NCBI RefSeq assembly: GCF_001705515.1
Contig: NZ_MDJS01000001.1
Location: forward strand, 2,170,001-2,234,000
Length of the DNA: 64,000 bases
From: Mucilaginibacter sp. PPCGB 2223
GTDB taxonomy: Bacteria; Bacteroidota; Bacteroidia; Sphingobacteriales; Sphingobacteriaceae
Direction: 5' to 3'
Below are positions 8,774 through 18,010 of the stretch, piece by piece. A program made the translations under genes and the position numbers. The first letter of the stretch is position 1; each line of letters starts with the position of its first letter. The notes below the pieces were generated by a model that saw only the letters and a program-made list of their open reading frames with translations, was not told where the DNA came from and did no database searches.

Positions 8774-9619
8774 TTACCCCCTCACCACCGTACCGGTAAT
8801 ATAACCGTAAGGCTCATCGGTAGCCACAAATATCTCATTCTTATTTTCCATACCAAACGGCTCCAGGTTGAACGGAATATGATGTTTATTCGGCATGATG
8901 AGGCTGATCTCTTTTACCTTGTCATACGCTTTTAGCACAGCCTCGCCCATAGCGTACAAGGTTTGTTGTACCGACAGGCTTTTGTGGAAAGCGAAGGTTT
9001 TTAATAAGGTTTCGCGGATGTCTTTAAAACTGTCGGTATAATCAATATTCGCATCGTTGTATTCCCACTCAGTTTCGCATTGTGTAGCCAGTATCCGGTC
9101 GGTGGTTTCTTTGAGGGAGGTATAAGGCTCCTTGATGTAACCCACAAAGCCCGAATCGGTAGTCTTTAGGATCAGTAAATCTTTAATACCTGATTTTACT
9201 TTGGTGCCGTTAATATTTTTCACCACTGTGGTTGTATGTTTCTCGTTACCGCTGCTGATGTAAGCGTGCGGATGTACCTTGCCACCAAATTGCATTTGCG
9301 TGTATAAATGCTCTTCAATATCGACTGTAGCTACAGATACCTGCGGGTTATGGGCAATGAAAAAGTTGGCCAGGTAAATGGCAAACTCTTCAATGCTGCC
9401 GGTAAAATGTTCTTTAGCTAAAATATATACGGTATTTTTTTGCGTGTCGGTAGCCAGTATCTTCGAGTTATCGCCAAGGGTATGCGCGGTTTCAAAATCG
9501 CCCTGAAGCGATACATTTACAGATATTTGCCTGAATTCGTGATAGTCCTGATGACGGATGATCTTTGACAGGTTGACCGCGTTTTTACCGTAAGCATTTT
9601 TGCCAAGTCTGATATTCAT
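8774..9619 (-). CDS. Urate oxidase (uricase)
   Basis: Cofactor-independent uricase that oxidises urate to 5-hydroxyisourate and hydrogen peroxide. It is 281 residues. Family signatures include YGKNAVNL near the N-terminus, ATDTQKNTVY, LLILKTTDSGFVGY and the C-terminal NKHHIPFNLEPFG. The gene is divergent from allantoinase, with about 96 bases between the starts that should hold both promoters. The next two enzymes for its product, HIU hydrolase and OHCU decarboxylase, are encoded in the operon on the other strand. Cytoplasmic, since no signal peptide is seen. Confidence 0.93.
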   Translation of the reverse strand: MNIRLGKNAYGKNAVNLSKIIRHQDYHEFRQISVNVSLQGDFETAHTLGDNSKILATDTQKNTVYILAKEHFTGSIEEFAIYLANFFIAHNPQVSVATVDIEEHLYTQMQFGGKVHPHAYISSGNEKHTTTVVKNINGTKVKSGIKDLLILKTTDSGFVGYIKEPYTSLKETTDRILATQCETEWEYNDANIDYTDSFKDIRETLLKTFAFHKSLSVQQTLYAMGEAVLKAYDKVKEISLIMPNKHHIPFNLEPFGMENKNEIFVATDEPYGYITGTVVRG

Positions 9620-9715
9620 TATTTTTTGTTTTGATTATGCGTAAAGATTTACCAAATTAGAAAAATTCAACCATTTTTGCATTTAAAGATACTAAATTTA
9701 ACAGAATTTTCAAAA

Positions 9716-11053
9716 ATGAGCCAAATAGCTATAAAATCTACAGATATCATTACTCCGGAAGGTATAATGAAAGGCATCATTTTAATTGAAAATGGTTTGA
9801 TCAAAAGCATCTTACCTTACGATGCGATGGTGGATACAGTAATTACCGATGTTGGTGATAGCGTAGTGATGGCGGGTGTGATAGACCCGCACGTGCACAT
9901 TAACGAGCCCGGTCGTACCGATTGGGAAGGCTTTAACACAGCTACCCGCGCCGCTATTGCCGGGGGCTTAACCACTTTGGTGGATATGCCTTTAAACTCG
10001 GCCCCGGTTACCACCAGCGTTGCCGCTTTTGAAGAAAAGCTGGCAGCAGCAAAAAATCAGCTGCATACTAATGTCGGTTTTTGGGGTGGTATAATCCCCG
10101 GTAATACCGATGAAATAGAGCCGTTGATTAAAAAAGGCGTGTTGGGCTTTAAAGCTTTTTTAACCCATTCGGGGATTGATGATTTCCCGAATGCGACAGA
10201 GGCTGATCTGCGCAAAGGAATGCCCATTATAGCCAAACACAACCTGCCTTTGCTGGTGCATTGCGAGCTGACGGACGATTTTAAACCGGAGCAATGGGAT
10301 GCGCAATCCTATCAAGATTATTTGTCATCGCGCCCAAAATACTGGGAAGATGATGCCATTAACCTGATGATCGCTCTTTGCGAAGAATATCGTTGCCGGG
10401 TGCACATCGTCCACCTGTCATCAGCAAACAGCATCGCGGCCATCGCGAAAGCAAAACAGAAAGGCTTGCCGCTTACTGTAGAAACCGGGCAGCATTACCT
10501 GTTTTTTAATGCCGAAGATATAGCCGACGGGCAAACGCAGTTTAAATGCGCACCGCCTGTCCGCGAAAAGCAAAATAACGACCAGCTTTGGCAGGCTTTA
10601 AAAGATGGCATCATCGATTTTGTGGCGACCGACCACTCGCCTGCTCCACCCGATCTGAAACAGATCGGCACCGGCGATTTTAAAAAAGCCTGGGGTGGCA
10701 TCGCTTCGCTGCAATTTGCACTACCTGTGTTATGGACGGCTGCAAAACAACGTGGCTGTATCGCAAACGATATAGCCAAATGGCTTTCAGAAAATCCGGC
10801 GAAGCTCATCGGCAAACAAAAAAGCAAAGGCAAAATTGCTGTTGGCTATGATGCCGACCTGGTGATATGGAACCCGGAGCAAAGTTTCACTTTAACAGAA
10901 GATCAGATACAGCATAAACATAAGATTACGCCTTACCTGGGCCGCGAATTATACGGCGTAGTAAAACAAACCTGGCTGGGCGGCACTAAAGTTTTTGATA
11001 ATGGTATATTTACACAACTGAACCTCGGCCAACCGATATTAAACCATGAGTAA
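9716..11053 (+). CDS. allB: Allantoinase
   Basis: Zinc amidohydrolase that opens allantoin to allantoate. I chose the ATG at 9716 (445 residues) over an in-frame TTG at 9677, because the extra 13 residues precede the conserved start and would fill the intergenic region. Metal ligands are visible: HVH at about 59-61 in DPHVHINEPGR, the lysine of KGVLGFKAFLTHSG at about 146 as the likely carbamylated residue, and ATDHSPAPP. It overlaps allC by 8 bases and heads the urate degradation operon. Confidence 0.94.
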   Translation: MSQIAIKSTDIITPEGIMKGIILIENGLIKSILPYDAMVDTVITDVGDSVVMAGVIDPHVHINEPGRTDWEGFNTATRAAIAGGLTTLVDMPLNSAPVTTSVAAFEEKLAAAKNQLHTNVGFWGGIIPGNTDEIEPLIKKGVLGFKAFLTHSGIDDFPNATEADLRKGMPIIAKHNLPLLVHCELTDDFKPEQWDAQSYQDYLSSRPKYWEDDAINLMIALCEEYRCRVHIVHLSSANSIAAIAKAKQKGLPLTVETGQHYLFFNAEDIADGQTQFKCAPPVREKQNNDQLWQALKDGIIDFVATDHSPAPPDLKQIGTGDFKKAWGGIASLQFALPVLWTAAKQRGCIANDIAKWLSENPAKLIGKQKSKGKIAVGYDADLVIWNPEQSFTLTEDQIQHKHKITPYLGRELYGVVKQTWLGGTKVFDNGIFTQLNLGQPILNHE

Positions 11054-12290
11054 CTACCTGCAACGCGCCGAAAAAGTATTCGCGAGGATAAACGAGCTGG
11101 CTGCCATCAGCGAGCACGAAACGGGTATTACCCGTACTTTCGGTACACCCGAATTTTTACGGGGCAGTGCTTTGGTAGCCGGTTGGATGAAGGATGCAGG
11201 CTTACAGGTATATACCGATAACATCGGCAATGTGCGTGGCAAGCTATTCAGTAAAAAGCCCGGTGCTAAAACCTTCGTTATTGCATCACATATAGACACC
11301 GTTGTGAATGCCGGACGATTTGATGGTCCGCTTGGTGTTATTTTAGGATTGGATTTGTTAGAGCAGCTTATTGCCGATAAAACCGAACTGCCTTTCCACA
11401 TCGAATTAATTGCTTTTAGCGATGAGGAAGGCGTACGTTTCCATACCACCTATTTAGGTAGTAAAGTTGTGGCGGGCTCATTTGATAAGAGCTTTTTTGA
11501 TCGCACGGATAAAGCAGGCCATACCTTAAAACAAGTTGTTCAGAGTTTTGGTGGCGATGTTAATGCGCTTGCCGCGGATGATATCCCGGCCGATGAATGG
11601 CTTGGGTACTTTGAGGTGCACATTGAGCAGGGCCCGGTGCTATACGAAAACAAGATACCGGTTGCCGTGGTTACCGCTATTGCGGGACAAAAGCGAGTAG
11701 AGATAACTTTTACCGGAGTTGCCGGCCACGCCGGGACAGTGCCGATGGACATGCGCAACGATGCCCTGGCTTGCGCCGCTGAATTTGTGCTGGCTGTTGA
11801 AAGTTTTGGCATCGAAAATAAAGATAGGCTGGTCGCTACTGTGGGTAAACTTGATTTGACCGATCCGGCAAGCAATGTCATCCCCGGCAAGGTGGTTTGC
11901 AGTTTGGATATGCGCAGCCCGGACGAGCGTTACCTGGCTTTGGCTTACCAACAGATCAAAGATATCTGTACCAAAATATCCGGCAAACGAAAAATAGAAT
12001 TGAACTGGAATTTAATACAGGAAACCAAGCCGGCGACCTGTGATGCTGATTTGAACGCTCTGCTGAAACAAGCGATCAGCAACTCGAATATCGATCTGGT
12101 TGAACTGGTAAGCGGCGCCGGGCACGATGCCGTGCCTATATCGCAGGTTGCACCAGCTACAATGCTTTTTGTGCGTTGTTTTAAAGGCATCAGCCATAAC
12201 CCGCTCGAAAATGCCGAACTTGCAGATGTGGCGGCTGCTATACAGGTATCGGAAGAATTTATAAAAGAATTAATTAAGAAATACGAATAA
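11046..12290 (+). CDS. allC: Allantoate amidohydrolase
   Basis: M20/Zn-dependent amidohydrolase (amidase, hydantoinase/carbamoylase subfamily), 414 residues, which converts allantoate to ureidoglycine, CO2 and ammonia. Di-metal site motifs: SHIDTVVNAGRFDGPLG (His about 82, Asp about 93), FSDEEGVRF (Glu about 127-128), and HIEQGPVL. The dimerisation lid with GVAGHAGTVPMDMRNDAL and SGAGHDAV near the C-terminus are typical. Sits directly between allantoinase and ureidoglycine aminohydrolase, which fixes its substrate better than sequence alone; N-carbamoyl amino acid hydrolase is the alternative. Confidence 0.92.
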   Translation: MSNYLQRAEKVFARINELAAISEHETGITRTFGTPEFLRGSALVAGWMKDAGLQVYTDNIGNVRGKLFSKKPGAKTFVIASHIDTVVNAGRFDGPLGVILGLDLLEQLIADKTELPFHIELIAFSDEEGVRFHTTYLGSKVVAGSFDKSFFDRTDKAGHTLKQVVQSFGGDVNALAADDIPADEWLGYFEVHIEQGPVLYENKIPVAVVTAIAGQKRVEITFTGVAGHAGTVPMDMRNDALACAAEFVLAVESFGIENKDRLVATVGKLDLTDPASNVIPGKVVCSLDMRSPDERYLALAYQQIKDICTKISGKRKIELNWNLIQETKPATCDADLNALLKQAISNSNIDLVELVSGAGHDAVPISQVAPATMLFVRCFKGISHNPLENAELADVAAAIQVSEEFIKELIKKYE

Positions 12291-12301
12291 CATAAGATAT
12301 A

Positions 12302-13048
12302 ATGGAAATATCAGCATTAACACGGAGTGTAGTGAAACGTAACCACGCGGTAATAGCACCCGATGGTTACATCAACAGCAATGTGCCGGGTTGGACGAAC
12401 TGCATCGTAAACGTGATCATTAACGAGCAAATGGGTGCAAACCTTTGCCAAACGCTCGTCACCGCGCAAAACGGCTGCGAGTTAAAAGGTGCAACCAAGG
12501 CATCACAAATATTTTTTTATGTGGTTGAGGGCAGCGCTACGGCAACAGCTGGCGGTAAAACCCAAAAGCTAACCAAAGGCCAGTTTGTATATGTGCCTGT
12601 CGAAACTGATTACCATTTTACCAATGTTGCCCAGGGCACACAGATACTCACCTTCCATAAGGTATATGAGCACCTGGAAGGTTATGATGTTCCGGGTGTA
12701 ATATTTGATGACCAGGCCAATCACGAAGGTCCGATCTATATGGACGACGAGGCTTTGCGTATACAGGTGTTGCTACCTGCCGATCTGAATTTCGACATGG
12801 CTGTAAACATTTTCACTTACCAAACCGGCGGTAACCTGCCGATGGTGGAGACACATATTATGGAGCACGGCCTGTTGTACCTGCAGGGCCAGGGCATTTA
12901 CATGCTCGACCATGAATGGTACCCGATAAAAAAGGGCGATTCCATTTGGATGGCGCCGTATTGCCAGCAATGGTTTACCGCTATGGGTAAAGAGCCTGCC
13001 GTGTATATTTATTATAAGAACGTAAACCGTTTCCCGACCACGATATGA
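12302..13048 (+). CDS. allE: (S)-ureidoglycine aminohydrolase
   Basis: Bicupin manganese enzyme of 248 residues that releases ammonia from (S)-ureidoglycine to give (S)-ureidoglycolate. In the C-terminal cupin the predicted metal ligands Glu183, His185, His189 and Gln223 (METHIMEHG ... YCQQW) have the same spacing as in the characterised plant enzyme. It starts 11 bases after allC and overlaps uraD by four bases. No separate ureidoglycolate lyase or amidohydrolase gene is seen in the window for the product. Confidence 0.93.
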   Translation: MEISALTRSVVKRNHAVIAPDGYINSNVPGWTNCIVNVIINEQMGANLCQTLVTAQNGCELKGATKASQIFFYVVEGSATATAGGKTQKLTKGQFVYVPVETDYHFTNVAQGTQILTFHKVYEHLEGYDVPGVIFDDQANHEGPIYMDDEALRIQVLLPADLNFDMAVNIFTYQTGGNLPMVETHIMEHGLLYLQGQGIYMLDHEWYPIKKGDSIWMAPYCQQWFTAMGKEPAVYIYYKNVNRFPTTI

Positions 13049-13548
13049 CCATTGCCGAATTTGACCATTTAAGCGAAGCCGAAAAGCGCGATGCCTTGTT
13101 CAGGTGCTGCGGGTCGACCACCTGGGTGAACAAAATGTTGGCAGTTCTGCCCGCCGAAGACCTGGTCGATCTGCTGCAGGATGCCGACGAGCAATGGCTG
13201 CAATGCGCCGAGCCCGATTGGCTGGAAGCATTTACGCACCATCCGAAAATTGGTGATAAAGGCTCACTAAAGGAAAAATTCGCGTCGACAGCGGCGTGGG
13301 CATCGGGCGAGCAATCGGGTGTGAACCAGGCCAGCGACGAGGTGATCGACGCCTTAGCTAAAGGTAACGACGACTATTTTAACAAGTTCGGGTTTATATT
13401 TATTGTCTGCGCTACGGGTAAATCGGCCCAGGAAATGCTGGCGTTGCTCAACGCGCGCCTGCCGAACGATCCCGAAAAGGAAATACGCATAGCCGCTGAG
13501 GAGCAGGCCAAAATAACCGCCATCCGCTTAAATAAATTATTCGCATGA
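13045..13548 (+). CDS. uraD: OHCU decarboxylase
   Basis: 2-oxo-4-hydroxy-4-carboxy-5-ureidoimidazoline decarboxylase, third step of urate to S-allantoin conversion. All-helical, 167 residues. The catalytic histidine lies in FTHHPKIGDK (His about 66), and the family's SGVNQASDEV segment follows. Start overlaps allE and stop overlaps uraH, both as ATGA, so the three are tightly coupled. Confidence 0.94.
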   Translation: MTIAEFDHLSEAEKRDALFRCCGSTTWVNKMLAVLPAEDLVDLLQDADEQWLQCAEPDWLEAFTHHPKIGDKGSLKEKFASTAAWASGEQSGVNQASDEVIDALAKGNDDYFNKFGFIFIVCATGKSAQEMLALLNARLPNDPEKEIRIAAEEQAKITAIRLNKLFA

Positions 13549-13886
13549 GCCAGATCACCACACATATTTTAGATACTACGCTGGGCAAACCTGCGCAAGG
13601 CGTTACCATTACCTTGTTTAAACAAGATGGCGAAGACTGGCAAAAATTAGCCTCGAACCAAACCAATGCCGATGGCCGCATAGCTGACTTGCTCCACAAA
13701 GAAGATGTATTACCGGCCGGCAATTACAAAATGTATTTTGATACCGGAGCATACTTTACCACACTTGGTGTGGCAGCATTTTATCCTTTTGTGGAAATCG
13801 TATTTAACATTGCCGGCGACGGGCAACATTACCACGTACCTTTATTATTAAACCCTTTTGGGTATTCGACATACCGTGGCTCGTGA
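13545..13886 (+). CDS. uraH: 5-hydroxyisourate hydrolase (transthyretin-like)
   Basis: Transthyretin-related hydrolase of 113 residues that hydrolyses 5-hydroxyisourate to OHCU. Signatures are the start THILDTTLGKPAQGV and the C-terminal YRGS tetrapeptide that forms the active site; NADGRI in the middle also fits. It follows OHCU decarboxylase by a four-base overlap, mirroring the consecutive reactions. No signal peptide, so cytoplasmic. Confidence 0.96.
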   Translation: MSQITTHILDTTLGKPAQGVTITLFKQDGEDWQKLASNQTNADGRIADLLHKEDVLPAGNYKMYFDTGAYFTTLGVAAFYPFVEIVFNIAGDGQHYHVPLLLNPFGYSTYRGS

Positions 13887-13908
13887 CGGGCCAACCAACC
13901 ATAACAAT

Positions 13909-15342
13909 ATGAAATTTAGTATCTCAGACACCGATAAAAACCAGTTACTCGATACGCTGAAAACAGCCAACATCGAATTCCAGAAAAAATACCCGGGCGA
14001 TAAGCCCGACCGCCAGCCCGTACACACGGTATACGGCGGCGCCAATTTATTTAAGAGCGACACCACCGTACGTATGGGCGAAGTTGCCCTGCGTAACCTG
14101 CAAACCTACGCGCCCGATTTTGTTACCCTGGCCAAAGTTTTAAAACTGGATGGCTATGAGCATTTACCTCATCTGGAAAAAGACATTGAAAAGCTGACCA
14201 AAAAATTAGATGCGATGACCGAAGCCAAGCGCAAAGAAGAAAGCGCATGGCTGGCTTACTCGGTTTACAACAAGATCGTTAAGAAACTACAGACCGAGGC
14301 TGTTGAGGATTTCCGGATAGATTTTGAAGATGGCTTTGGCAACCGCCCTAACGACGAGGAAGATGCCACCGCTGTGAATGCCGCCAAAGAGTTGGCCCTG
14401 GGAATGAAAAACAAAACCATCTCCCCTTTCATCGGTATCCGCATCAAGCCTTTTACTGAAGACCTGAAAACCCGTGGCGTGCGCACCCTGGACATATTTT
14501 TGACAACTTTATTTGAAGAAACCGGCGGTAAACTACCCGATAACTTTGTGGTGATGCTGCCTAAAGTAACCATTCCCGAGCAGGTAGTAACGATGGTACG
14601 TTTGTTCGAGATCATCGAAAAGAAACATAATTTAGCGCCTGGTTATTTGAAAATGGAAACCATGGTTGAGGCTACACAGATCGTGATGGACGATGAAGGC
14701 CGCAACCCGTTATTCCGCATTATTAAAGCCAGTGAGGGCCGTTGCATTGCTGCCCACTTCGGCACGTATGATTACACTGCTTCTGCCGGCATCACCGCCA
14801 AATACCAAACTATGGCACATCCTGTTTGCGATTTCGCCCACCACATGACCAAGGTTGCCCTTGGCGGGACAGGCATCTTCCTTTCGGACGGTGCTACTAA
14901 TGTGATCCCGATCGGCCCTCACCGCGGCGATAATCTAACGTACGACCAGTTGAAAGAGAACCGCGAGTCGGTACACCATGCCTGGCAGGTTGGTTACGGA
15001 CATACCATGCACTCGCTCATCAACGGCATGTACCAGGGCTGGGATTTAAACCCTGCGCACCTGCCGATGCGGTATGCGGCCACATACAACTTCTTTTTAA
15101 GCAGTTACAGCGATGCCGTTTTCCGGTTAAAAACTTTTGTTGAGCGCGCAGCCATATCAACCCTTACCGGCGATATTTTTGACGATGCGGCAACCGGTCA
15201 GGGTTTATTGAACTTCTTTTTAAAAGCGATGAACTGCGGCGCCATTACCGAAGAAGAAGCTTTGGCGACAGGTTTAACTTTGGATGAAATAAGAAGCCGG
15301 TCGTTTTACAGGATTTTGGAAGGTAGGAGGAAGAAAAACTAA
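13909..15342 (+). CDS. CitE/malate-synthase-like enzyme (DUF6986-like) of the urate operon
   Basis: A 477-residue protein resembling the HpcH/HpaI aldolase - citrate lyase superfamily, of the DUF6986 kind found near allantoin genes in other phyla. Start is the ATG at 13909; the in-frame TTG at 13858 overlaps uraH. DFEDGFGNRPNDEE (about residues 140-153) looks like the metal-binding acidic motif of CitE-like enzymes, and KMETMVEATQ supplies the second acidic ligand. It starts 22 bases after uraH, in the same operon. A role in consuming glyoxylate or ureidoglycolate, the end of the pathway, is inferred; the reaction is not established to my knowledge. Confidence 0.75.
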   Translation: MKFSISDTDKNQLLDTLKTANIEFQKKYPGDKPDRQPVHTVYGGANLFKSDTTVRMGEVALRNLQTYAPDFVTLAKVLKLDGYEHLPHLEKDIEKLTKKLDAMTEAKRKEESAWLAYSVYNKIVKKLQTEAVEDFRIDFEDGFGNRPNDEEDATAVNAAKELALGMKNKTISPFIGIRIKPFTEDLKTRGVRTLDIFLTTLFEETGGKLPDNFVVMLPKVTIPEQVVTMVRLFEIIEKKHNLAPGYLKMETMVEATQIVMDDEGRNPLFRIIKASEGRCIAAHFGTYDYTASAGITAKYQTMAHPVCDFAHHMTKVALGGTGIFLSDGATNVIPIGPHRGDNLTYDQLKENRESVHHAWQVGYGHTMHSLINGMYQGWDLNPAHLPMRYAATYNFFLSSYSDAVFRLKTFVERAAISTLTGDIFDDAATGQGLLNFFLKAMNCGAITEEEALATGLTLDEIRSRSFYRILEGRRKKN

Positions 15343-15350
15343 TCCCCACT

Positions 15351-15488
15351 TGTCATTTCGACGAACAAGGTGACGGACTTGGACATCGACGTGAGGAGAA
15401 ATCTTCTGCTTCATGCCACTCGGCTACCTGCAAAATTCACACACATGTCGCAGAAGATTTCTCGTCGCTGCGCTCTCTCGAAATGACA
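15351..15488. repeat. Long intergenic palindrome, family A copy 2
   Basis: Outer arms TGTCATTTCGA (15351-15361) and perfect complement (15478-15488); inner arms GAGAAATCTTCTGC (15396-15409) and perfect complement (15450-15463). Same family as 8638-8756: identical outer and inner words with unrelated spacers. It lies between two genes of the same strand, so it is not restricted to convergent junctions. An upstream in-frame start for adenine deaminase (15413) falls inside it and is rejected. Confidence 0.85.
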
Positions 15489-15505
15489 TTTTTTTTGTTA
15501 AAAAC

Positions 15506-17161
15506 ATGCAACAAATAACAGCCCGACTCGTCGATATCAAAAACAAAAGCGTTTATCCGGCAAGGGTAAGCTTTGCCAACGGTAAAATAACAGACATCGA
15601 TAAGGTTGATATTGACGACTCGTCGCTTCCATACATCCTTCCCGGTTTTATCGACGCGCACGTACACGTAGAGAGCTCGATGCTTGTACCGGCAGAATTT
15701 GCCCGGCTGGCGGTTGTGCACGGCACCGTGGGCACGGTAAACGACCCTCATGAAATTGCCAACGTTTGCGGTATGGCCGGTGTTGAGTTTATGATAGAGA
15801 ATGGCAAAACCGTTCCGTTCAAATTTAACTTTGGTGCGCCGAGTTGTGTGCCGGCTACCGTTTTTGAAACTGCAGGCGCTACGCTTAACGCCGATGATGT
15901 AGATAAGCTTTTGCAGCGCGACGAGGTCAAATACCTTACAGAGATGATGAACTTCCCCGGAGTATTAAATAACGATCCGGAAGTTTTGGCTAAGATCGCA
16001 TCGGCAAAAAAAGTAAGCAAACCTATTGATGGTCATGCTCCCGGCCTGCGCGGCGAAGCGGCCGGAATATATATTGCCGCTGGCATCAGCACTGATCATG
16101 AATGTTTTACCGCCGAAGAAGCTTTGGATAAACTGGGCTATGGCATGAAGATACTGATCCGCGAAGGCAGCGCCGCTAAAAATTTTGACGCTCTGGTGGG
16201 TTTGCTTCACGAACATTCAGATAACATGATGTTTTGCAGTGATGATAAACACCCTGATAGCTTAGCTGCCGGGCATATCAATGAGCTTTGCGCCCGTGCT
16301 GTAAATTATGGTATCGACGTTTTTAAAGTATTACAGGCCGCTTGTATAAACCCGGTTGAGCATTATAAATTAGATATTGGCTTGTTACAGGTTGGCGACT
16401 GTGCCGATTTTATTTTAGTTAGCGACCTTAAAAAATTCGAAGTAGCGCAAACCTATATCGATGGCGAACTGGTTGCCGAGAATGGCGTATCGAAGGTCAA
16501 AACCATGCCATCGAAGATTATCAATAATTTTACCTGCACCGAAAAAAAACCTCTCGATTTTGCATTTAAAGTTGCTTCTGATTTTAACGGATCGATGCCG
16601 GTGATGGAAGCTATCGACGGACAATTGATCACCAATAAACTGACGGTGAAAATGCTGCCTCAAGATGGTGAGATTAAAAGCGATCTCGAAAACGATATCC
16701 TGAAAATAGCCGTCGTTAACCGTTACCGGGATGCGCCTGTAGCGAAAGGGTTTATTAAGAATTTCGGCTTTACCGAGGGCGCTATCGCTTCATCCGTTGC
16801 GCATGACAGCCATAATATTGTGGTGGTTGGGGTTGATGACGAAAGTATTTGCCGGGCAGTTAATTTGGTTATTGCAGAACAAGGTGGAGTAAGCTGTGTA
16901 CAGCCACGAGTTGTTGGTGACAACACCAACAGCGGCAACGAGATGGTGCTTGGCTTACCTGTAGCAGGTTTAATGAGCGATCAGGATGGGTACAAAGTTG
17001 CCGAAGCTTATACCGCTATCGATGCGATGGCCAAAAGCCTGGGCTCAAAGCTCTCCGCTCCTTTCATGACTTTATCATTCATGGCCCTGCTGGTTATCCC
17101 GCACCTCAAATTGAGTGACCTGGGATTGTTTGATGGGGATGAGTTTAGGATAATCGGTTAA
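15506..17161 (+). CDS. ade: Adenine deaminase
   Basis: Amidohydrolase-superfamily deaminase converting adenine to hypoxanthine and ammonia, 551 residues from the ATG at 15506. Metal-site motifs: [14 protein letters not shown] (about 52-65), [17 protein letters not shown], and STDHECF. The C-terminal domain with [13 protein letters not shown] is typical of the bacterial AdeC type rather than the adenosine-deaminase-like type. The extended frame to 15413 runs through a palindromic repeat and is not used. Its stop shares bases with the stop of the convergent AMP nucleosidase gene; both belong to the same adenine salvage or breakdown route. Confidence 0.95.
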   Translation: MQQITARLVDIKNKSVYPARVSFANGKITDIDKVDIDDSSLPYILPGFIDAHVHVESSMLVPAEFARLAVVHGTVGTVNDPHEIANVCGMAGVEFMIENGKTVPFKFNFGAPSCVPATVFETAGATLNADDVDKLLQRDEVKYLTEMMNFPGVLNNDPEVLAKIASAKKVSKPIDGHAPGLRGEAAGIYIAAGISTDHECFTAEEALDKLGYGMKILIREGSAAKNFDALVGLLHEHSDNMMFCSDDKHPDSLAAGHINELCARAVNYGIDVFKVLQAACINPVEHYKLDIGLLQVGDCADFILVSDLKKFEVAQTYIDGELVAENGVSKVKTMPSKIINNFTCTEKKPLDFAFKVASDFNGSMPVMEAIDGQLITNKLTVKMLPQDGEIKSDLENDILKIAVVNRYRDAPVAKGFIKNFGFTEGAIASSVAHDSHNIVVVGVDDESICRAVNLVIAEQGGVSCVQPRVVGDNTNSGNEMVLGLPVAGLMSDQDGYKVAEAYTAIDAMAKSLGSKLSAPFMTLSFMALLVIPHLKLSDLGLFDGDEFRIIG

Positions 17162-17991
17162 AACTTCAAATGTTTAACCGTTAACCCGTTGTTGATCAGT
17201 TGCTTTAACGAGTCGATACCTACGCGTAAATGTGTTTCTACATATTTCTCGGTAACAGCAGAGTCGCTTTCGGCGGTCTTCACGCCCTCGGGTATCATGG
17301 GTTGATCAGACACCAAAAGCAAAGCTCCTGTCGGGATTTTATTAGCAAAGCCCGTCGTAAATATTGTTGCTGTTTCCATATCAATAGCCATGGCCCGCAA
17401 GGTTTTGAGGTATTTTTTAAACACCTTATCATGTTCCCAAACACGGCGGTTGGTAGTATAGCAGGTGCCCGTCCAGTAGTCGCGGTTATGTTCTCGGATC
17501 GTTGTCGAGATAGCTTTTTGCAGCGCAAATGCCGGGAGGGCAGGTACTTCGGCGGGCATATAATCATTAGAGGCGCCCTCACCGCGAATAGCCGCAATAG
17601 GTAATATCAAATCGCCTACGTTATTCTTCTTTTTTAAGCCGCCGCACTTTCCCAAAAATATTACGGCTTTCGGATGAATGGCAGTCAGCAGGTCCATCAT
17701 GGTAGCCGCAAGCGCGCTGCCCATACCAAAATTGATGATCGTAATTCCGTTGGCAGTAACGCTTTGCATAGGTTTATCCAGGCCAATAATCGGTGCGTTA
17801 TCATGCCACTCCGAAAACATCTGCAGGTATTTCGAAAAATTGGTAAGAATAATATACCCGGTAAAATCGGCCAGCGGCCGGCCGGTATAACGTGGCAGCC
17901 AGTTATCTACAATAGCTTCCTTGGTTTTTAAGCCGGGTTTTATCGGGCCTTTTACCTCGTTAAGTTTGGCACTGTCTTTTTCTTCGTTCAT
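17158..17991 (-). CDS. amn: AMP nucleosidase
   Basis: Phosphorylase-family N-glycosidase that splits AMP into adenine and ribose 5-phosphate. The 277-residue protein corresponds to the catalytic domain only, the short form usual in Bacteroidota (E. coli Amn is much longer). Motifs: [35 protein letters not shown] and the active-site [10 protein letters not shown]. It converges on adenine deaminase with a four-base overlap, which fits an AMP to adenine to hypoxanthine route. The next gene upstream on the same strand encodes a LOG-family protein. Confidence 0.92.
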   Translation of the reverse strand: MNEEKDSAKLNEVKGPIKPGLKTKEAIVDNWLPRYTGRPLADFTGYIILTNFSKYLQMFSEWHDNAPIIGLDKPMQSVTANGITIINFGMGSALAATMMDLLTAIHPKAVIFLGKCGGLKKKNNVGDLILPIAAIRGEGASNDYMPAEVPALPAFALQKAISTTIREHNRDYWTGTCYTTNRRVWEHDKVFKKYLKTLRAMAIDMETATIFTTGFANKIPTGALLLVSDQPMIPEGVKTAESDSAVTEKYVETHLRVGIDSLKQLINNGLTVKHLKF

Positions 17992-18010
17992 AGCAGTCGT
18001 CGCGGTCAGC

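Noticed and set aside
9677..9715. Upstream TTG start for allantoinase
   Set aside because: It adds 13 residues in a region needed for divergent promoters; the ATG at 9716 fits the family start.
13858..13908. Upstream TTG start of the CitE-like gene
   Set aside because: It would overlap the 3' end of uraH, and the added residues are low quality.
15413..15505. Upstream start for adenine deaminase
   Set aside because: The extra 31 residues are encoded by a palindromic repeat.
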